Positions 24,123 to 33,776 are shown, numbered from the stretch's first letter. The stretch: 33,776 bases of DNA from Roseicyclus marinus (GCF_030163795.1 NZ_JASJOF010000017.1:1-33776), one strand, 5' to 3'. Made by a program: numbers and translations. The notes: generated from the sequence alone by a model not told the origin.

Positions 24123-25184
24123 TCACTCCACCGCGCTCAGGGCCGGTGCCGTGCCCCGGCTCATCGCCCGTCCGGCCCCGTCGAAGAACAGCACGGCTTC
24201 GGGCTCCGCAAACAAGCGCAGGCTGTCGCCCTCGCGCACCCGGCTTGCGTGGCCGTCGCGCAGGATCAACCGATCCTCGCCGATGGCCAGATGCACCAGC
24301 GTTTCCGCCCCCAACGCTTCGACCAGAACGACCGTCGCCTCCGGTCCCTCCCGCCCGATGCGCAGCGTTTCTGGCCGCACGCCGACGGCCGTGGCCCCTT
24401 GGGGCGCGGCCCCGGCCAACGTCGCGATGGCCTTGCCGCCCGGCGCGCCCAGATCGAAGACGTTCATCGGCGGCGCCCCGATGAATTCCGCCACGAACCG
24501 GCTGGCGGGCCGTTCGTACAGGTCCATCGGCGTGCCGATCTGTTCGATCTTGCCCTCGGACATGATCACGATCCGGTCGGCAAGGCTCATCGCCTCCACC
24601 TGGTCATGGGTGACAAAGACAAAGGTCGCGCCAAGTCGGCGGTGCAGATCCTTCAACTCAGCGCGCAATTGAGTCCGCAGCTTGGCATCCAGGTTCGACA
24701 GCGGCTCGTCGAACAAGAACACCGCCGGTTCGCGCACGATGGCGCGCCCCATGGCCACCCGCTGGCGCTGGCCGCCCGACAATTGCCGCGGCTTGCGGTC
24801 GAGGAATTTCTCGATCTGCAAGGTGGCCGCCGCCTGCGCGATGCGCCGGTCGATCTCCGGGCGCGGCGTGCCCTTGTTCTTGAGCCCGTATTCCATGTTC
24901 TTGCGCACGGACATGTGGGGGTAGAGCGCGTAGTTCTGGAACACCATGGCGATGTCGCGCTCGGCGGGTTCCAACTTGTTCACGACCCGGCCTGCGATCT
25001 CGACCTCGCCCTCGGTGATCGTCTCGAGCCCCGCGATCATGCGCAGGATCGTGGATTTCCCGCAGCCCGAGGGGCCGACCAGCACGATGAATTCCCCGTC
25101 CGCGATATCGACCGACGCCCCTTTGACGGCGCTGACACCGCCTGCATAGGTTTTGCCTACGTTTTTCAGTTTCAGCTCGGCCAT
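24123..25184 (-). CDS. ugpC: sn-glycerol-3-phosphate ABC importer ATPase
   Basis: 353 residues from the ATG at 25184 ([13 protein letters not shown]); the extra upstream frame overlaps ugpE and is discarded. Walker [10 protein letters not shown] (38–46), Q-loop [11 protein letters not shown], signature [12 protein letters not shown] and Walker [17 protein letters not shown] are intact. The C-terminal ~110 residues form the MalK-type regulatory (TOBE) domain. Powers the UgpA/UgpE channel. Two bases separate it from ugpE. Last gene of the ugp operon; no ugpQ follows. Confidence 0.93.
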   Translation of the reverse strand: MAELKLKNVGKTYAGGVSAVKGASVDIADGEFIVLVGPSGCGKSTILRMIAGLETITEGEVEIAGRVVNKLEPAERDIAMVFQNYALYPHMSVRKNMEYGLKNKGTPRPEIDRRIAQAAATLQIEKFLDRKPRQLSGGQRQRVAMGRAIVREPAVFLFDEPLSNLDAKLRTQLRAELKDLHRRLGATFVFVTHDQVEAMSLADRIVIMSEGKIEQIGTPMDLYERPASRFVAEFIGAPPMNVFDLGAPGGKAIATLAGAAPQGATAVGVRPETLRIGREGPEATVVLVEALGAETLVHLAIGEDRLILRDGHASRVREGDSLRLFAEPEAVLFFDGAGRAMSRGTAPALSAVE

Positions 25185-25186
25185 GG

Positions 25187-26035
25187 TTATTTCTCGCTGT
25201 CCACGAGGCCCTTCACGAAAAGCCTCTGCATGAAGATGACGACGGCGACGGGCGGCAGCATGGCCAGCACGGTCACCGACATGATGGAATTCCACAAGGG
25301 TTCGCTGTCGACCACATCGGCCATCCGCTTGATGCCCGCGACGATGGTCTGGTAGCTGTCATCGGTCGTGACAAGGATCGGCCAGAGATACTGGTTCCAG
25401 CCGTAGATGAAGAGGATGACGAACAGCGCCGCGATGTTGGTCTGGGACATCGGCAAAAGGATATCCTTGAAGAACTTCATCGGCCCCGCCCCATCGATCC
25501 GGGCCGCTTCCATCATCTCGTCGGGGATGGTCAGGAACACCTGCCGGAACAGGAAGGTGGCGGTGGCCGACGCCATCAGCGGCACGGTCAGGCCATAGTA
25601 GCTGTTGAGCATGTTGAGGTTCGAAATCACCTCGAAGGTCGGCACGATCCGCACCTCCACGGGCAGCATCAGCGTGATGAAGATCATCCAGAAGGCCAGC
25701 ACCCGGAACGGGAACCGGAAATAGACGATGGCAAAGGCCGACAGGATCGAGATGACGATTTTGCCAAAAGCGATGGCCAGCGCCATGATCATCGAATTGG
25801 TCATCATCACCCCGATCGGCACCGACATCTGCGAGGCGATGCCGCCCTCGAAGACACCGGTGTAGGTCTCTACCGCGTTGCCGCCGGGCAAAAGCGGGAT
25901 CGTCCCCGAGGTGAAAGCCGTGGGCGCATGGGTCGAGGCGATGACCGCGACATAGACCGGAAAGGCCACGATCACGACGCCCAGGATCAGGACGGCATGG
26001 GCGAGGTAATCGAGCCAGCGTTGATTTTCGACCAT
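25187..26035 (-). CDS. ugpE: sn-glycerol-3-phosphate ABC importer permease
   Basis: 282 residues, six hydrophobic segments. Opens with [20 protein letters not shown]. The EAA coupling motif is [21 protein letters not shown], and [20 protein letters not shown] follows, characteristic of MalG/UgpE. It pairs with UgpA to form the inner-membrane channel. 12 bases downstream of ugpA. Confidence 0.92.
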   Translation of the reverse strand: MVENQRWLDYLAHAVLILGVVIVAFPVYVAVIASTHAPTAFTSGTIPLLPGGNAVETYTGVFEGGIASQMSVPIGVMMTNSMIMALAIAFGKIVISILSAFAIVYFRFPFRVLAFWMIFITLMLPVEVRIVPTFEVISNLNMLNSYYGLTVPLMASATATFLFRQVFLTIPDEMMEAARIDGAGPMKFFKDILLPMSQTNIAALFVILFIYGWNQYLWPILVTTDDSYQTIVAGIKRMADVVDSEPLWNSIMSVTVLAMLPPVAVVIFMQRLFVKGLVDSEK

Positions 26036-26047
26036 TTTCCAGCCCCC

Positions 26048-26935
26048 TCAGTAGGTCACACGCCGTTCCACGAAGCGGAACTGGACAAAGGTCAAAACGA
26101 TGACGAGGCCCATCAAGATCACCGATTGCGCCGCCGACGATCCGAAGTTGAGGCCGACGAACCCGTCGCGGAACACCTTGTAGACAAGGATATTTGTGGC
26201 CTGTGCGGGCCCGCCCTCGGTCGTGGCGTCGATGACGGCGAAGGTCTCGAACAGCGTGTAGACGATGTTGACGACCAACAGGAAAAAGGTCGTGGGCGAC
26301 AAAAGCGGCAAGGTGATGGTCCAGAACCGCTTGAACGGGCCCGCACCGTCGATGGCGGCGGCCTCGCGCAAGCTGTTGGGGATGGATTGCAGCCCTGCGA
26401 CGAAGAACAGGAAATTGTAGCTGATCTGCTTCCACGCGGCGGCGACGACAACAAGGATCATGGCGTCCGATGGCGTCAGCAGGTGGTTCCAATCATAGCC
26501 GAAGAACGTCTCCAGCACATAGGGCATGATCCCGATCGTGGGGTTGAAGATGAACCACCACAGAATGCCCGCCACCGCGGGCGCCACCGCATAGGGCCAG
26601 ACCAGAAGCGTCGTATAGGCCCGCCCCGACCGGATCATCCGGTCGACGGCCAAGGCCAGCACCAGCGAGACACCCAGCGCCAGGATCACGGTCGAGATCG
26701 AAAAGATCACCGTCACCTTGATCGCATTCAGGTATTCGGGGCTGTCCAGAAGCCGCTCGTAATTGCGCAGGCCGACGAAGGTGAAATTCAGGCCGAACGC
26801 ATCCTCGCGCAAAAAGGATTGGCGCACGGCTTGAGCCGCAGGCCACAGAAAGAAGATGCCGGTGATGATCAGCTGTGGTGCCAGCAACAAATAGGGCAGG
26901 CCCTTGTTGCCGAAAATCGTGCGTTTGGTCTGCAT
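26048..26935 (-). CDS. ugpA: sn-glycerol-3-phosphate ABC importer permease
   Basis: 295 residues from the ATG at 26935 ([20 protein letters not shown]), preceded by a GGGGGCGAG stretch. Hallmarks include [44 protein letters not shown] as the EAA loop and the C-terminal [11 protein letters not shown]. Partner of UgpE. It is separated from ugpB by 69 bases that contain a stem-loop. Confidence 0.93.
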   Translation of the reverse strand: MQTKRTIFGNKGLPYLLLAPQLIITGIFFLWPAAQAVRQSFLREDAFGLNFTFVGLRNYERLLDSPEYLNAIKVTVIFSISTVILALGVSLVLALAVDRMIRSGRAYTTLLVWPYAVAPAVAGILWWFIFNPTIGIMPYVLETFFGYDWNHLLTPSDAMILVVVAAAWKQISYNFLFFVAGLQSIPNSLREAAAIDGAGPFKRFWTITLPLLSPTTFFLLVVNIVYTLFETFAVIDATTEGGPAQATNILVYKVFRDGFVGLNFGSSAAQSVILMGLVIVLTFVQFRFVERRVTY

Positions 26936-26956
26936 CTCGCCCCCAAGGTGCAAAGA

Positions 26957-26983
26957 CCCGCGCCACAATCATTGCGGCGCGGG
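26957..26983 (-). terminator. Intercistronic stem-loop between ugpB and ugpA
   Basis: 8-bp stem CCCGCGCC (26957–26964) with GGCGCGGG (26976–26983); the loop can pair further as CAAT/ATTG. No U-tract. Expected to stabilise the abundant ugpB transcript or reduce read-through. Confidence 0.55.
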
Positions 26984-27004
26984 CCGGTCGTCAGGTCAAC
27001 GGGT

Positions 27005-28330
27005 TCAGCCGTTGGCGTCTTCGAACTCGCGGATCAGCGCGTTGCCGCGTTCCACCACCGCATCAAGCGCGCCCTGCGCATCGACGGCACCCGAGAGCAA
27101 ACGCTCGAATTCCTCGTCGATGACGGTGCGGATCTGCACGTAGTTGCCGAACCGCAGGCCGCGCGAATTCTCGGTCGGCTCGTTCAGCGTCATCTGCCGG
27201 ATCGAAGTGTCCGCGCCGGGGTTGGCTTCGTAATAGCCCTGCGCCTGGCTCAGTTCATAGGCGGCCTGCGTGATCGGCAGGTAGCCGGTGTCCTGGTGCC
27301 ATTGTGCCTGAACCTCGGGGGAGGAGAGGAAGTTGAAGAACTCGGCCACGCCGCGCTGCTCTTCCTCGCTGCCGCCCGACAGAACCCACAGGGTCGCGCC
27401 GCCGATGATCGTGTTCTGCGGTGCGCCGTCCACGTCGTCGTAATAGGGCAGCATGCCGATGCCGACTTCGAAATCGGTGGCATTCGCCATCACGCCCGCA
27501 CGGCCGGCCGAGGATTCCATCAAGATCCCGCAGGTCTGCGAGTAGAAGGCCGGACCGGCATCATTGCCGCCGCCGGGGCCGGCGTAGCGATACAGGCCCT
27601 CGTCCTCCCAGCGCGCAAGGTTCTCCCAGTGACGCACCTGAACCGGCCCGTTGAAGGTCAGTTCGGTCTCCAGCCCGCCAAAGCCGTTTTGCAACGTGCC
27701 GATCGGCTGATTGTGCCAGGCCGAGAAGTTTTCCAGCTGCGCCCAGCTGACCCAGCGCGAGGTGAAGCCGCATTCCGCAGCGCCCGAGGATACGATCTGC
27801 CGCGAGAATTCCTCGACCTCCGCCCAGGTGGTCGGCGGGGTGTTGGGGTCAAGGCCCGCCGCTTCGAAGATGTTGCGGTTGTAGTAGAGGATCGGCGTCG
27901 ACGAATTGAACGGCATCGACAGCATGTTGCCCTCGGGGTCCGTGTAATAGCCGACCACGGCAGGCAGGAAGGCGGAGGGGTCGAAATCGACGCCCGCATT
28001 GGCCATCAACTGGTAGACCGGAACGATGGCGCCCTGTGCGGCCATCATCGTGCCCGTGCCGACCTCGAAGACCTGCACGATGTCGGGCTGTTCGCCCGCG
28101 CGGAAGGCCGCGATCGCGCCGGTCATCGTCTCGGCATAGGATCCGCGATAGCTCGGGACCACCACGAACTCGCTCTGCGTCGCGTTGAAGGCAGTCGCCA
28201 GCGCCTCGGTCTTCTCACCCAGTTCGCCGCCCATGGCGTGCCACCAATCGATCTGGGTCTGCGCCGCAGCATGGCTGGAAAGCGCGATGACGCTGGCGGC
28301 GCTTGCCGCAGCGAAGTGACTGAATTTCAT
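27005..28330 (-). CDS. ugpB: sn-glycerol-3-phosphate-binding periplasmic protein
   Basis: 441 residues from the ATG at 28330, which has GGAGGAGA upstream and starts the signal peptide MKFSHFAAASAASVIALSSH with AAAQ cleavage. The mature N-terminus QTQIDWWHAMGGELGEKTEA, the segment QVFEVGTGTMMAAQG, and MPFNSSTPILYYNRNIFEAA are diagnostic of UgpB within the family-1 binding proteins. It captures glycerol-3-phosphate and its diesters for use as phosphate or carbon source. First gene of ugpBAEC; a Pho-box-like repeat lies upstream. Confidence 0.93.
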   Translation of the reverse strand: MKFSHFAAASAASVIALSSHAAAQTQIDWWHAMGGELGEKTEALATAFNATQSEFVVVPSYRGSYAETMTGAIAAFRAGEQPDIVQVFEVGTGTMMAAQGAIVPVYQLMANAGVDFDPSAFLPAVVGYYTDPEGNMLSMPFNSSTPILYYNRNIFEAAGLDPNTPPTTWAEVEEFSRQIVSSGAAECGFTSRWVSWAQLENFSAWHNQPIGTLQNGFGGLETELTFNGPVQVRHWENLARWEDEGLYRYAGPGGGNDAGPAFYSQTCGILMESSAGRAGVMANATDFEVGIGMLPYYDDVDGAPQNTIIGGATLWVLSGGSEEEQRGVAEFFNFLSSPEVQAQWHQDTGYLPITQAAYELSQAQGYYEANPGADTSIRQMTLNEPTENSRGLRFGNYVQIRTVIDEEFERLLSGAVDAQGALDAVVERGNALIREFEDANG

Positions 28331-28429
28331 ATGTTTCTCCTCCGGCCGGTCGCCCGGCACTGATGTCGGTCTGGAAACGAAAGAGGGCCGTCATGGCACC
28401 CCCTCCGCACGGCGCTTAGCGCTCTATTG

Positions 28430-28447
28430 TGACAGGTGTGTTACAAC
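28430..28447 (-). promoter_or_regulatory. Pho-box-like direct repeat upstream of ugpB
   Basis: On the minus strand it reads TTGTAAC-ACAC-CTGTCAC: two seven-base units 11 bases apart, the exact geometry of PhoB boxes. The second unit is a perfect CTGTCAC; the first keeps TGT and the following A. It is ~100 bases upstream of the ugpB start. Phosphate-starvation control of ugp is established in E. coli and rhizobia. A convincing −10 about ten bases further was not seen. Confidence 0.6.
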
Positions 28448-28539
28448 CTGCGAGGATTGAGACATGACGTCGGGAAGAAAATCAACCAAAAGGTAAAACC
28501 GCTCGCAAAAGAATTTTCGCGTGAAAGGACCGGCCCGGT

Positions 28540-29322
28540 TCAGGCCGCCAGATCGACCCAGACCGGCACGTGATCGGAGGGCTTTTCGCGCCCGCGCACG
28601 GCCTTTTCGATGCCTGCATCCCGCATCAGATCGGCGGCCTGCGGGCTGAGCAGCAGGTGGTCGATGCGGATGCCGTTGTTCCGCTCCCACGCCCCGGCTT
28701 GATAATCCCAAAAACTGTAAAGGCCGGGGGCTTGGTTGCGCGCCCGGATCGCCTCGGTGAAGCCAAGGTTCACGATCCGCCGGAACGCGGCGCGGCTCTG
28801 CGGCAACGCCAGCGCATCCTCGCGCCAGGATTCGGGCTTGGCGGCATCCTCGTCTTGCGGGATCACGTTGTAGTCACCCGCCAGAACCAGCGGCATCTCC
28901 TGCGCCAGCAGACTGCGGGCATGGGCCTCCATCCGCGCCATCCATGCCAGCTTGTAATCGTATTTCGGTCCTGGCGCGGGATTGCCGTTGGGCAGGTACA
29001 GCCCGCACAGCCGCACGGCGTGGCTGTCTCCGATCACCGTCGCCTCGATCCAGCGCGCCTGTTCGTCGGCCTCGTCCCCGGGCAGGCCGCGGCTGATATC
29101 CTCAAGCGGCAGTTTCGACAGGATGGCGACCCCATTGAACCCCTTCTGGCCATGGGTTTCGACGCGGTAGCCCATGTCCTCGAAATGCGCGCGGGGAAAT
29201 CCCTCGTCGACCGATTTGATCTCCTGCAACAGCGCCACATCGGGCTGGAACTCGCCCAGCCAATCGCTCAACGCCTCGATCCGGGCCTTGACGCCGTTGA
29301 TGTTGAATGTCGCGATCTTCAT
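28540..29322 (-). CDS. xthA: Exodeoxyribonuclease III (AP endonuclease)
   Basis: 260 residues. Opens MKIATFNINGVKARI (N7) with the metal ligand E34 in LLQEIKS; D150 and N152 in AGDYNVIP and the D250-H251 pair in KPSDHVPVWVDL complete the catalytic site of the EEP family. Cleaves at abasic sites and removes 3'-blocking groups in base-excision repair. Normal length. It lies 72 bases downstream of the Fe–S carrier gene on the same strand; a 7-bp stem-loop (29339–29345 with 29355–29361) sits in that gap. Followed by the ~200-base ugpB promoter region. Confidence 0.94.
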   Translation of the reverse strand: MKIATFNINGVKARIEALSDWLGEFQPDVALLQEIKSVDEGFPRAHFEDMGYRVETHGQKGFNGVAILSKLPLEDISRGLPGDEADEQARWIEATVIGDSHAVRLCGLYLPNGNPAPGPKYDYKLAWMARMEAHARSLLAQEMPLVLAGDYNVIPQDEDAAKPESWREDALALPQSRAAFRRIVNLGFTEAIRARNQAPGLYSFWDYQAGAWERNNGIRIDHLLLSPQAADLMRDAGIEKAVRGREKPSDHVPVWVDLAA

Positions 29323-29394
29323 GGCCCGATCCCCCGTTTGCCCCGGTTTTCACACGGGGCAGGGCCGGGGGGCAAGGTCACATCGAAATCGGCC

Positions 29395-29733
29395 TCACAT
29401 CGAGAAAGATGTCCCGCAGCCGCAAGACGAGGTGGCATTGGGGTTCTCGATGGTGAACCGCGCCCCGATCAGCTCCTCGCTGAAATCGATCACCGCATCG
29501 GCAAGGAATGGCAGGGACACGCTGTCGACCACCACTTTCTGCCCGTTCCCCTCCAGCACCAGATCGTCGCTTGTGGGTTCGTCCAGCTTGATCTCGTATT
29601 GAAATCCGGAACACCCGCCGCCCTCGACCGCGACGCGCAGCGCGCGGGCCTCGCCCGCCGCCTCGTTGATCTCGGCCAGACGCGCAAAGGCGCGTTCGGT
29701 AACCTTGGGCGGCACGGTCAGAGTGAGGGACAT
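29395..29733 (-). CDS. A-type iron–sulfur cluster carrier (ErpA/IscA family)
   Basis: 112 residues from the ATG at 29733. The three cluster-binding cysteines are C41 (EGGGCSGFQY) and C104/C106 (SSCGCGTSFSM), the canonical spacing. AARFTIENPNA-like text (IGARFTIENPNA) precedes the CGC motif. Accepts Fe–S clusters from scaffold proteins and passes them to apo-enzymes in the cytosol. Sequence alone does not separate ErpA from IscA or SufA; isolated location away from isc/suf genes favours ErpA. Divergent from dgt across 87 bases. Confidence 0.93.
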   Translation of the reverse strand: MSLTLTVPPKVTERAFARLAEINEAAGEARALRVAVEGGGCSGFQYEIKLDEPTSDDLVLEGNGQKVVVDSVSLPFLADAVIDFSEELIGARFTIENPNATSSCGCGTSFSM

Positions 29734-29820
29734 GGGCGGCATTCCTTCGGGCGCTGTCGCATTTCGCATCCTCAGCATATATGAACCACGCCAAGCCCGA
29801 CAAGAACCGGAACCGATGCG

Positions 29821-30990
29821 ATGCGCGCTCCCTTTGCCTGCGACCCGACCAAGACCCGCGGACGCCGCCTCGCCGAAGAGGAAAGCACCTTCCGGTCGCC
29901 CTTCCAGCGCGACCGCGACCGGATCATCCACGCCTCGGCCTTCCGCCGCCTCAAGCACAAGACGCAGGTCTTCGTGGAACACGAGGGCGATTATTTCCGC
30001 ACCCGGCTCACCCATTCGATCGAGGTGGCGCAGGTGGCCCGCACCATCGCGCGCGCCCTCGGCCTCGACGAGGATCTGACCGAGGCCGTGGCGCTCGCCC
30101 ATGATCTCGGCCACCCGCCTTTCGGCCACACGGGCGAGGATGCGCTTCAGGCGCTGATGGCCCCCTATGGCGGCTTCGACCATAACGCGCAGGCGATCCG
30201 GATCGTCACCCATCTGGAACGCCATTACGCCGATTTTGACGGCCTGAACCTCAGCTGGGAAACGCTCGAAGGCATCGCCAAGCACAATGGTCCCGTCCTG
30301 CCGCCCATCCATTGGGCTTTGGCCGCCTGCTGCGCGAGCGTCGATCTCGAACTCTCCACCCATGCCAGCGCCGAGGCGCAGGTCGCCGCCATCGCCGATG
30401 ACATCGCCTACAATCACCACGACCTGCACGATGGCCTGCGGGCCGAGCTGTTCTCGACCGACGATCTCGCCGCACTCCCGATCCTCGACCGCTGCTTTGC
30501 CGAGGTCGACCGCCTCTATCCCGGCCTCAATTACTACCGCCGCCGTCACGAGGCGCTGCGCCGCTTCTTCGGCGTGCTGGTCGAGGACGTGATCGCCTAT
30601 GCCCGCACCGAATTGGCCGCGCTCGCCCCCGACAGCGCGCAGGCGATCCGCGCCGCGGGCCGCCCGATCATCCGCTTCTCCAAACCCGTCTTCGACGATC
30701 TCAAGGTGATCCGCGATTTCCTCTTCCACCGCATGTACCGCGCCCCCGCCGTGGTCGAGATGCGGCGCGAGGTGACGGGCGTGGTCCGCGATCTCTTTCC
30801 CCATTTCATGGCCCACCCCGATGAATTGCCCAAGCAATGGCGCAAGGATGTGGAGGAGGTGGCGGGCGACGACACGGCGCTGGCCCGCATCGTGTGCGAT
30901 TACATCTCCGGCATGACCGACCGCTTCGCCCTGCAAACCCACGCCCGGATTTTCGGCGCACCGACCATGGAACGGGGGGTCTATCCGTGA
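29821..30990 (+). CDS. dgt: dGTP triphosphohydrolase-like HD-domain protein
   Basis: 389 residues. HD-domain metal site: H65 ([10 protein letters not shown]), H94-D95 ([19 protein letters not shown]). The N-terminus [22 protein letters not shown] is the type seen in the alphaproteobacterial dGTPase-like group. Converts dNTPs, typically dGTP, to deoxynucleoside and triphosphate, helping dNTP balance. The start ATG at 29821 is in frame and gives the family N-terminus, although its ribosome-binding site is weak. Its TGA overlaps the next ATG by one base, so the next gene is coupled. Confidence 0.93.
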   Translation: MRAPFACDPTKTRGRRLAEEESTFRSPFQRDRDRIIHASAFRRLKHKTQVFVEHEGDYFRTRLTHSIEVAQVARTIARALGLDEDLTEAVALAHDLGHPPFGHTGEDALQALMAPYGGFDHNAQAIRIVTHLERHYADFDGLNLSWETLEGIAKHNGPVLPPIHWALAACCASVDLELSTHASAEAQVAAIADDIAYNHHDLHDGLRAELFSTDDLAALPILDRCFAEVDRLYPGLNYYRRRHEALRRFFGVLVEDVIAYARTELAALAPDSAQAIRAAGRPIIRFSKPVFDDLKVIRDFLFHRMYRAPAVVEMRREVTGVVRDLFPHFMAHPDELPKQWRKDVEEVAGDDTALARIVCDYISGMTDRFALQTHARIFGAPTMERGVYP

Positions 30991-31322
30991 TGCGACACGC
31001 CTTCGCCTGCGCTGTCTGTCTGCTGATGCCCGGTATCGCGGCGGCACAGGATTTTTCGGGCCGCTACCACATCGATTCCTGCGCCACGGGCCATCCCGAA
31101 GGCGCGATGACGATCGCGGGCGACCGGGCCGATTTCTACGAAAGCACCTGCCGCCTGACCAACCCCGTTGCCGTCCGCGACATGGGCGATGCCACGCTCT
31201 TCGACATGGTCTGCACGGGCGAGGGCGAAAGCTGGTCCTTCCGCGCGCTTTTGATGCGCGGACAGGACGGCCTTGTCTTCGTGCGCGAGGGGCAGGGGGG
31301 CACTTACGCGCGCTGCAATTGA
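30990..31322 (+). CDS. Small secreted four-cysteine protein of unknown function
   Basis: 110 residues from the ATG at 30990 (overlapping the dgt stop as TGATG). Signal peptide [20 protein letters not shown] with AAA-Q cleavage. The mature ~91 residues have four Cys (in DSCATG, STCRL, MVCTG and the penultimate residue), enough for two disulfides, and a beta-rich pattern beginning [12 protein letters not shown] do not recognise the family. It is periplasmic by its signal. It sits between dgt and argS, a conserved-looking order, but nothing links it functionally to either. Confidence 0.8.
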   Translation: MRHAFACAVCLLMPGIAAAQDFSGRYHIDSCATGHPEGAMTIAGDRADFYESTCRLTNPVAVRDMGDATLFDMVCTGEGESWSFRALLMRGQDGLVFVREGQGGTYARCN

Positions 31323-31375
31323 CCTCTCCCGCCATCGTGTTAGGAGGCGGGGCAGACCACCCCGAGGGGAAAACG

Positions 31376-33106
31376 ATGACCTTGTTTGCCGATATCCATG
31401 CTGCCGTCCTGACCGCGCTCGACGCGCTCGAGGCCGAGGGGGCGCTGCCCGCAGGCCTCGACCGCGCGAATGTGGCGGTCGAACCGCCCCGCGACGCAGC
31501 GCATGGCGACATGGCGACCAATGCCGCGATGGTGCTGTCCAAGCCCGCAGGCATGAAACCCCGCGACATCGCCGAGGCGCTGGCGGCCAAGCTGGCGCAG
31601 GACCCCCGCATCGCCGCGGCCGACGTGGCGGGCCCGGGCTTTCTCAACCTGCGCCTCATGCCCGACGCATGGCGCGGCGTGGTCGCGGCCATCCTGACGC
31701 AGGCCGATGCCTATGGCCGCTCGACGATGGGGCAGGGGCGGCGCGTGAACGTGGAATATGTCTCCGCCAACCCGACCGGGCCGCTCCACGTGGGCCATAC
31801 CCGCGGGGCGGTCTTCGGCGATGCGCTGGCCAGCCTTCTGGACTTCACCGGCCATGACGTGACGCGCGAATACTACATCAACGACGGCGGCGCGCAGGTC
31901 GATGTTCTCGCGCGGTCCGTCTATCTCCGCTACCTCGAGGCGCATGGCCAGACGGTCGCCTTCGAGGATGGGACCTATCCCGGCGACTACCTGATCGAGG
32001 TGGGCGAGGCCTTGGCCGCCAAGGTGGGCCGCGCCTATGTCGACCAGCCCGAAGAGGTCTGGCTGGCCGAGGTGCGCGCCTTCGCCACCGACCGCATGAT
32101 GGACCTGATCCGGGCGGACCTGAAGGCGCTCGGCGTCGAGATGGACATGTTCTATTCCGAGAAATCCCTCTACGGCACCGGCCGGATCGAGGCCGCGCTC
32201 GACGATCTGCGCGCCAAGGGCCTGATCTACGAAGGCGTTCTCGAACCGCCCAAGGGCAAGACCCCCGAGGATTGGGAACCGCGCAGCCAGACCTTGTTCA
32301 AATCGACCGATTTCGGCGACGATGTCGACCGCCCGGTGATGAAATCGGACGGCGCATGGACCTATTTCGCCCCCGATATCGCCTATCACTACGACAAGAT
32401 CACCCGTGGCTTCGACGAATTGATCGACGTTTTCGGCGCCGATCACGGCGGCTACGTCAAGCGGATGAAGGCGGCCGTGGCGGCCCTCTCGGGCAATCGC
32501 GTGCCGCTCGACATCAAGCTGACGCAGCTCGTGAAGCTCAAGCGCGGCGATCAGGAACTCAAGATGTCCAAGCGCGCGGGCACCTTCGTGACGCTGCGCG
32601 ACGTGGTCGAGATGGTGGGCGCCGATGTCACCCGCTTCGTGATGCTCACCCGCAAGAACGACGCGCCCTTGGATTTCGATGTCGACAAGGTGCGCGAGCA
32701 ATCCAAGGACAATCCGGTCTTCTACGTCCAGTATGCCCATGCCCGGATCCAGTCCGTGCTGCGCAAGGCTGCCGAGGCGGGCGTGGCCCCCGGCGGTCCC
32801 GAAGACCTGTCGGTGATCGCGGATCCGGCGGAACTGGCGCTGGTGGCCAAGCTTGCCGAATGGCCCCGCTTGGTCGAAAGCGCGGCCCAGACGCACGAGC
32901 CCCACCGGGTCGCTTTCTACCTCTACGACCTGTCCTCCGAATTCCATGCGCTGTGGAACAAAGGCAATGGCGAACCCGCCCTGCGCTTCTGGCAAGAGGA
33001 CGACCATGCCACAAGTCGGGGCAAACTCGCCCTGATCCGGTCCGTTGCGATTGTCATTTCCAACGGTCTTGGTATTCTTGGCGTCAAACCGGCTGACAAG
33101 ATGTAA
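31376..33106 (+). CDS. argS: Arginyl-tRNA synthetase
   Basis: 576 residues from the ATG at 31376 with GAGGGGA upstream. Class I synthetase: HVGH (138–141) in [14 protein letters not shown] and KMSKR (396–400) near [11 protein letters not shown]. The N-terminal Add1 domain (1–90) and the anticodon-binding C-terminal DALR domain (from ~455, [16 protein letters not shown] to [14 protein letters not shown]) are complete. Charges tRNA-Arg. Followed after 99 bases by the SPOR-type gene, an order common in Rhodobacteraceae. Confidence 0.96.
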   Translation: MTLFADIHAAVLTALDALEAEGALPAGLDRANVAVEPPRDAAHGDMATNAAMVLSKPAGMKPRDIAEALAAKLAQDPRIAAADVAGPGFLNLRLMPDAWRGVVAAILTQADAYGRSTMGQGRRVNVEYVSANPTGPLHVGHTRGAVFGDALASLLDFTGHDVTREYYINDGGAQVDVLARSVYLRYLEAHGQTVAFEDGTYPGDYLIEVGEALAAKVGRAYVDQPEEVWLAEVRAFATDRMMDLIRADLKALGVEMDMFYSEKSLYGTGRIEAALDDLRAKGLIYEGVLEPPKGKTPEDWEPRSQTLFKSTDFGDDVDRPVMKSDGAWTYFAPDIAYHYDKITRGFDELIDVFGADHGGYVKRMKAAVAALSGNRVPLDIKLTQLVKLKRGDQELKMSKRAGTFVTLRDVVEMVGADVTRFVMLTRKNDAPLDFDVDKVREQSKDNPVFYVQYAHARIQSVLRKAAEAGVAPGGPEDLSVIADPAELALVAKLAEWPRLVESAAQTHEPHRVAFYLYDLSSEFHALWNKGNGEPALRFWQEDDHATSRGKLALIRSVAIVISNGLGILGVKPADKM

Positions 33107-33205
33107 GGCGTTCAAGACCTTCCACCAGCCGGATCGAGACAGTCGAAAGCCCCCGCGCGACCCGTGCAGGTCAGGGCGGGGCGGCAAAAACAGGCGTGGC
33201 AGGTC

Positions 33206-33776
33206 ATGGCGGATTACGACTACTCCGGGACGGATGCGGTGCATGCGCACCCTCGTGGCGGAACGCCCCCCGAGGGTGCCTTGCGCATCGGAACACTGGT
33301 CAATTGGGCAGGCGCCTTCGTGTCGCTTGGTCTTGTGATCGGCATGGGCATCTGGGCCTACCAGCTGACGATGCGCGATCTCTCCGGCGTCCCGGTGATC
33401 CGCGCGCTCGAAGGGCCGATGCGCGTCGCGCCCGCCGATCCCGGTGGCACGCAGGCCGAACACCAGGGCTTGGCGGTCAACCGCATCGCCGAAGGTGGTG
33501 ATGCCGCGCCGGTCCCCGACCGCCTGATCCTCGCGCCGCCGCCCGTCGATCTGGATGTCGTGGCGCTGGCCTCGGCTTCCGCCCCGGCCCCGGCTTCGGT
33601 CATGTCCGGCACGGCGGGCAGCGCGCCCTTGCCCACGCCCGAAGCGGCCAGCGCGGGTACACAAGCGCTCATCGAACGGCTGATGGGCCAGGCCGCGCCC
33701 GACGCGGCCACGGCCCCTGCGGATGCGGGCGTCGCCATCGCCGCTGAAACCACCGCCGCACCCGCCGCCGCCGTGC
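33206..33776 (+). CDS. SPOR-type cell-division/envelope protein, N-terminal part (3' partial)
   Basis: Open from the ATG at 33206 to the window end; 190 codons visible. Residues 1–28 are polar (MADYDYSGTDAVHAHPRGG), followed by a single membrane helix (~31–53, LVNWAGAFVSLGLVIGMGIW) and a long Pro/Ala-rich periplasmic linker beginning DLSGVPVIRALEGPMRVAP. The N-terminus and position directly after argS match the Rhodobacteraceae SPOR-domain proteins; the SPOR domain itself would lie beyond the window. Such proteins bind denuded septal peptidoglycan. Confidence 0.75.
   Translation, partial: MADYDYSGTDAVHAHPRGGTPPEGALRIGTLVNWAGAFVSLGLVIGMGIWAYQLTMRDLSGVPVIRALEGPMRVAPADPGGTQAEHQGLAVNRIAEGGDAAPVPDRLILAPPPVDLDVVALASASAPAPASVMSGTAGSAPLPTPEAASAGTQALIERLMGQAAPDAATAPADAGVAIAAETTAAPAAAV

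Noticed and set aside
25928-28363. 811-codon plus-strand open frame opposite ugpA/ugpB
   Set aside because: Antisense shadow of genuine ugp genes; composition (His, Asp, Arg runs) is not protein-like.
29395-31692. Minus-strand open frame of 765 codons ending with the Fe–S carrier
   Set aside because: Only the last 112 codons (from 29733) are real; the rest is antisense to dgt and the small secreted protein.
31340-33664. 774-codon minus-strand open frame opposite argS
   Set aside because: Shadow of argS, which has both class I signatures; no family pattern on the minus strand.

Overview
The window reads as a high-GC alphaproteobacterial chromosome, most likely Rhodobacteraceae/Rhodobacterales. 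The evidence is an rnhB–ccrM pair encoding a CcrM-type GANTC methyltransferase, a dgt–(secreted protein)–argS–SPOR-protein run, and an intergenic GC-rich hairpin followed by a GGGATATTT tract of a kind I associate with this order. I see no tRNA, rRNA, CRISPR, IS or prophage. This is core or shell chromosome with a few accessory-looking modules.

Layout. 1–1.1 kb: 3' end of an Ala-rich coiled-coil/Sel1/peptidoglycan-binding protein. 1.2–3.1 kb (minus): a peroxidase-related AhpD-like enzyme and a JmjC/NO66-like 2-oxoglutarate oxygenase. 3.3–3.6 kb: a small Tat-exported protein with a 17-residue Asp/Gly repeat, followed by a clear terminator. 3.65–4.6 kb (minus): a small exported protein overlapping a membrane-anchored winged-helix regulator. 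4.8–6.6 kb: rnhB and ccrM; the gap between them holds three GANTC sites. 6.8–12.1 kb (minus): a complete oligopeptide-type ABC importer (binding protein, two permeases, fused double ATPase). 12.2–13.8 kb (minus): a PlsC-like acyltransferase overlapping a CdsA-like protein. 13.9–14.7 kb: an FAH-family hydrolase. 14.7–16.0 kb (minus): an O-antigen-ligase-family membrane protein.

16.6–17.4 kb holds a YjhX (TopAI)/YjhQ-type toxin–GNAT antitoxin pair behind a 600-base gene-free leader. 17.5–19.1 kb (minus) is an orphan family-5 binding protein paralogous to the one at 10.5–12.1 kb. 19.3–24.1 kb is a sulfane-sulfur/sulfide detoxification operon: a Crp/Fnr regulator with one Cys pair, two half-size YeeE/YedE transporters, a persulfide-dioxygenase-like MBL protein, a DUF442 sulfurtransferase and a SulP anion transporter. 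24.1–28.3 kb (minus) is ugpBAEC (glycerol-3-phosphate uptake) with a Pho-box-like direct repeat upstream. 28.5–29.7 kb (minus): xthA and an A-type Fe–S carrier. 29.8 kb to the end: dgt, a small secreted protein, argS and the start of a SPOR-type membrane protein.

Most interesting for follow-up: the yjhX/yjhQ pair with its structured leader and candidate 6-codon ORF; the Crp/Fnr-controlled sulfur operon with a 17-codon upstream ORF; the GANTC cluster before ccrM; the two evenly spaced palindromes upstream of rnhB; and the membrane regulator/exported protein pair. Most of these systems belong to known families. The novelty I can argue for lies in their regulation and combinations, not in a wholly unknown machine.
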